This document shows positions 61,705 through 64,000 of a stretch of 64,000 bases of DNA, piece after piece. The DNA comes from an uncultured Clostridia bacterium (GTDB lineage Bacteria > Bacillota > Clostridia > Oscillospirales > Oscillospiraceae). The stretch lies in contig CAMCRV010000005.1 in assembly GCA_945877365.1 (NCBI GenBank), forward strand, positions 1 to 64,000. The letters run 5' to 3'. The notes beneath the pieces are model-generated. The model was not told the origin of the DNA. It saw only the letters and a program-made list of their open reading frames with translations, and did no database searches. Position numbers and translations under genes: made by a program. Within the stretch, counting starts at the first letter, position 1, and every line of letters begins with the position of its first letter.

Positions 61705-62148
61705 TTACTCCACAATGACGGTTCCGTCAGCGCCGACGGTGATGGTCATGCCATCCTTGACATAGTCCAGAAATTCATCTCCCAGGCAGTCAATCACCGG
61801 CATCTTGGCCCCGTCCAGCCAGACGGAGGCCAGAATGGAACCGGCTGCCGCCAGAGAGTCAATGCTCTTGCTGTACAGCATACAGGCAGGCTGCCGCCCC
61901 ATGGCGCAGGCGCAGTACAGCACCATGCCGCCGGTGGTGGAGCCGATGGTCTGGGGCAGGCAGAGAGCCTTTCCCAGCATGGGCTTGTTGTACAGGTCGG
62001 GATTATTCTGGTCGCCGCAGGTAGCCTTTTTGTCCCCGAACTGCAATGCCTTCTGGAAGGAGGCGAGGGTATTCAGACCGCCGTGGGATACCAGAGCGGG
62101 GGCAGTGACGGTACCCGGGGCGATGACACGGCCTTTGAATTCACGCAT
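61705..62148 (-). CDS. Aconitase X swivel-domain subunit
   Basis: 147 residues (DUF126), the small subunit of aconitase X. FKGRVIAPGTVTAPALVSHG and QTIGSTTGGMVLYCACAMGR carry the Ser/Gly loop that contacts substrate in the swivel domain. In bacteria, characterised aconitase X enzymes dehydrate cis-3-hydroxy-L-proline; in archaea a relative acts on phosphomevalonate. Two bases after the large subunit, so a coupled pair. Confidence 0.9.
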   Translation of the reverse strand: MREFKGRVIAPGTVTAPALVSHGGLNTLASFQKALQFGDKKATCGDQNNPDLYNKPMLGKALCLPQTIGSTTGGMVLYCACAMGRQPACMLYSKSIDSLAAAGSILASVWLDGAKMPVIDCLGDEFLDYVKDGMTITVGADGTVIVE

Positions 62149-62150
62149 GG

Positions 62151-63428
62151 CTACTTTCCTCCTTCGGTGGTGATGATGCCCAGAATTTCCTGTTCGGTGT
62201 AATATCTGGCGGTGGAATAGGTTCTCAGCTTATTGGAGCAGGTAATCACCGGCATTTTTCCGCACAGGGGATTGTTCATATACATCAGAGGACAGATGTA
62301 GCTGAGCACCACGCCGGTATCTGCCAGCCGCTTGGCATACTCCGTCTTGTCGAATGCCTTCTTGACGGCAGGGGCGGTGGTGAACACCGTGGGGATGGAA
62401 ACCTGCTTCAAACCGTTCTTTTTCAGCCCGGCCTCCACATCCTCCGTCCAGCGGATCAGCTGCTCCATGGACAGGTGGGGACAGCCCACAAAGCACAGCT
62501 TGGGCTTGGCGGCAGGATTCTTCCAGACCACGGGATAATTCTTCTTCACCCGCTCCAGTTCGGTGTCGTCGATGACATAGACCCTGGCACCCTCAGCCAC
62601 CAGACCGGCACCCTGAACCTTGGCCTCCGGGGTGAGGTTTTCCATATGGAACAGACCCACGGCACCGTTGGAGGCGGTGGCGGCGCCGAAATCCTTCAGG
62701 TAGGCTCGGTTTTCGTCGTTCAGCTCCGTGCCCAGCCACTTCTCCATGCCGGTGATGAAGGGAACCTCCTCCATGACCTTCATGCCGATGGCGGAGCCAA
62801 GAAGCTGTGCCTCCGGCTTTTTGGTGGTGGCAACCTGAACGATCCAGGTGGCCTTCCGCCCTTCGTCGGTGAGCAGACCGAAGTGGGGGACAAACCCGGC
62901 GATGGAGCCCATGATGTCCATGATGCCGGAGTTGCGGTTGCACCGGGCACCCAGCACGGAGTTTGCGTACACCACGGCAGAGGACTCTGCCCAGCTGAGA
63001 ATGTCTCCCATCTTGGGTGTGTTGCCCACCTCATCCATATAGCAGGTGCAGGTGAAGGCGTCCTCGTCCATCAGACCCAGCTGCTGCAGCTGCTTTTCGT
63101 AGGATTCCTGCCGGGAGTACATGAAATTGTTGAACACAAAGTTCTGCAAAAAATTGGCGGGGACATTTTTATCCAGCGGCCGGGGATCCACGGAGAATTT
63201 CTGCTGGGAAATGGCTCCGCCGTCGATGAGCTGCTGCATCAGGTCAAACACAGGCCCCATCATTTTCAGGCCGAAGGAGGTGACCAGATGGTTGTATTGG
63301 GAGGAAACAGGCACCAGCTTGTCGGCGTGGAAGGTGTCGCCGTACATCACCAGGGTTTTCATCACCTTGGCCATGGTCTCGCCTTTGGAGCCGTCCAAAA
63401 TGGCCTGTTGTTCGTCGGTTAAGTACAT
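62151..63428 (-). CDS. Aconitase X catalytic subunit (probable cis-3-hydroxyproline dehydratase)
   Basis: 425 residues (DUF521). Candidate Fe-S ligands are the Cys of CTCYMDEVGNTP, LGARCNRNSG, FVGCPHLSMEQL and SYICPLMYMNN. VSSQYNHLVTSFGLKMMGP forms the N-terminal family block. The likely product is an Fe-S dehydratase acting on hydroxyproline, giving pyrroline-2-carboxylate; this rests on family knowledge only. The upstream gene is a flavoenzyme that might reduce a related unsaturated product. Confidence 0.88.
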   Translation of the reverse strand: MYLTDEQQAILDGSKGETMAKVMKTLVMYGDTFHADKLVPVSSQYNHLVTSFGLKMMGPVFDLMQQLIDGGAISQQKFSVDPRPLDKNVPANFLQNFVFNNFMYSRQESYEKQLQQLGLMDEDAFTCTCYMDEVGNTPKMGDILSWAESSAVVYANSVLGARCNRNSGIMDIMGSIAGFVPHFGLLTDEGRKATWIVQVATTKKPEAQLLGSAIGMKVMEEVPFITGMEKWLGTELNDENRAYLKDFGAATASNGAVGLFHMENLTPEAKVQGAGLVAEGARVYVIDDTELERVKKNYPVVWKNPAAKPKLCFVGCPHLSMEQLIRWTEDVEAGLKKNGLKQVSIPTVFTTAPAVKKAFDKTEYAKRLADTGVVLSYICPLMYMNNPLCGKMPVITCSNKLRTYSTARYYTEQEILGIITTEGGK

Positions 63429-63465
63429 GATATTGCTCCTTTCCAGAAGGAAAAATAAGGAAAAA

Positions 63466-64000
63466 TTACAGATTCATGCAGATATCCCAGGCCTGCCAGA
63501 TGACAGTGCGCAGATTGCCTACCTTGCTGGCATCGCCGATGATGTGGATGTTCTTTCCGGCAGGCGCCAGAGGCTGGGGCTTGTAGCCCACGGAGAGGAT
63601 TACGGAATCCCCGGCAATCTTGAACTGCATTCCGTTGCGATCCTTCACCAGCACACCGTCGTCCTGAATCTCCACCAGACTGGTTTCCAGATGGACGGGA
63701 ATCTTGTTGGCCTTGAAGTAGTCCCGCAGGTAGCTGGAGTTGGCAAGACAGACGCCCCGGACGGGAATCAGATCCTCCTTCATCTCCACGATGGTGGGAT
63801 GCTTGCCCATGAGACACAGATCGTAGGCAATCTCGCAGCCTGTCAGGCCGCCGCCGATGATGGTGACATGGTCGCCCACTTCCTGCTTGCCCATCAGGTA
63901 GTCCACAGCCTGAATGCCCTTCTCCGCACCGGGCAGGGGCAGGGTGTTGGGAGCTGCGCCGGTGGCAATGATGATCTCGTCGGCGCTGACCTGACTGAGA
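63466..64000 (-). CDS. Enoate reductase-like FAD/NAD(P) oxidoreductase, C-terminal part (cut by window edge)
   Basis: The frame stays open to the window end, so only ~178 residues are seen. They form the pyridine-nucleotide domain of the old-yellow-enzyme/2,4-dienoyl-CoA reductase group: ADEIIIATGAAPNTLPLPGA, NAD(P) motif VTIIGGGLTGCEIAYDL, and the FAD contact HIIGDASKVGNLRTVIWQAW. The flavin barrel and Fe-S Cys must lie upstream. 37 bases before the aconitase X gene, probably cotranscribed. Confidence 0.85.
   Translation of the reverse strand, partial: LSQVSADEIIIATGAAPNTLPLPGAEKGIQAVDYLMGKQEVGDHVTIIGGGLTGCEIAYDLCLMGKHPTIVEMKEDLIPVRGVCLANSSYLRDYFKANKIPVHLETSLVEIQDDGVLVKDRNGMQFKIAGDSVILSVGYKPQPLAPAGKNIHIIGDASKVGNLRTVIWQAWDICMNL

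Overview
The window looks like chromosomal DNA of a GC-rich, anaerobic, gut-type member of the Clostridia (Firmicutes), most likely the Oscillospiraceae/Ruminococcaceae. This rests on the sporulation regulator SpoIIID, YlmH, a DUF896 protein, a YlxM-ffh-rpsP-khpA-rimM-trmD block, type III glutamine synthetase, a split archaeal-type glutamate synthase, an ANTAR regulator beside glnA, aconitase X, and many TTGACA-N17-TATAAT promoters with strong AGGAGG ribosome binding sites. The genus is inference. No plasmid, phage, CRISPR or transposase gene is seen.

Layout. 1-6.8 kb: end of thyA, folA, a YgiQ radical SAM protein, DUF896, YlmH and two flavoprotein oxidoreductases. 6.9-20.5 kb, minus strand: MATE exporter, purF, pyrG, guaA, purB, purA, purC, asnB and glnN, that is glutamine synthesis followed by the main glutamine-consuming amidotransferases. 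20.6-27.6 kb, plus strand and divergent: a five-gene split glutamate synthase set, a second glutamine synthetase (glnA) and an ANTAR antiterminator. Both divergent leaders carry a terminator overlapped by a hairpin with the same AAAGGC loop, so the ANTAR protein probably controls both sides. 27.6-36.7 kb: rpsI-rplM, a TtcA-like protein, dus, a large secreted leucine-rich protein broken by a frameshift, and the zinc operon znuABC-trmO. 37-42.3 kb: ylxM-ffh-rpsP-khpA between two identical, inverted 161-bp repeats, then rimM-trmD. 42.4-49.9 kb: small conserved proteins, a ThrE-type exporter, DegV, HxlR, CopZ-like chaperone, a lipase-like hydrolase, truA, ArsC/Spx-like protein and an aminotransferase.

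50.0-51.0 kb holds no convincing large gene. Instead it contains four consecutive minus-strand units, each a consensus promoter followed at once by a rod-shaped hairpin ending in a U-run, then an odd duplication of the 3' end of tRNA-Leu(GAG). 51.1-58.3 kb: rsmE, arginase-family protein, rlmH, an ECF sigma/anti-sigma pair, spoIIID, threonine aldolase and an AI-2E-family permease. 58.6-64 kb: proBAC, aconitase X (two subunits) and the end of an enoate-reductase-like flavoenzyme.

The most unusual signals are non-coding: (1) the four-unit small RNA array at 50.1-50.7 kb; (2) two ~250-nt paralogous structured RNAs at 55.3 and 61.5 kb with compensatory base changes in five stems, each ending in its own terminator; (3) the twin ANTAR-type attenuators; (4) palindromic repeats that sit between duplicated terminators. 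None of these could be compared with a database here, so novelty is unproven.
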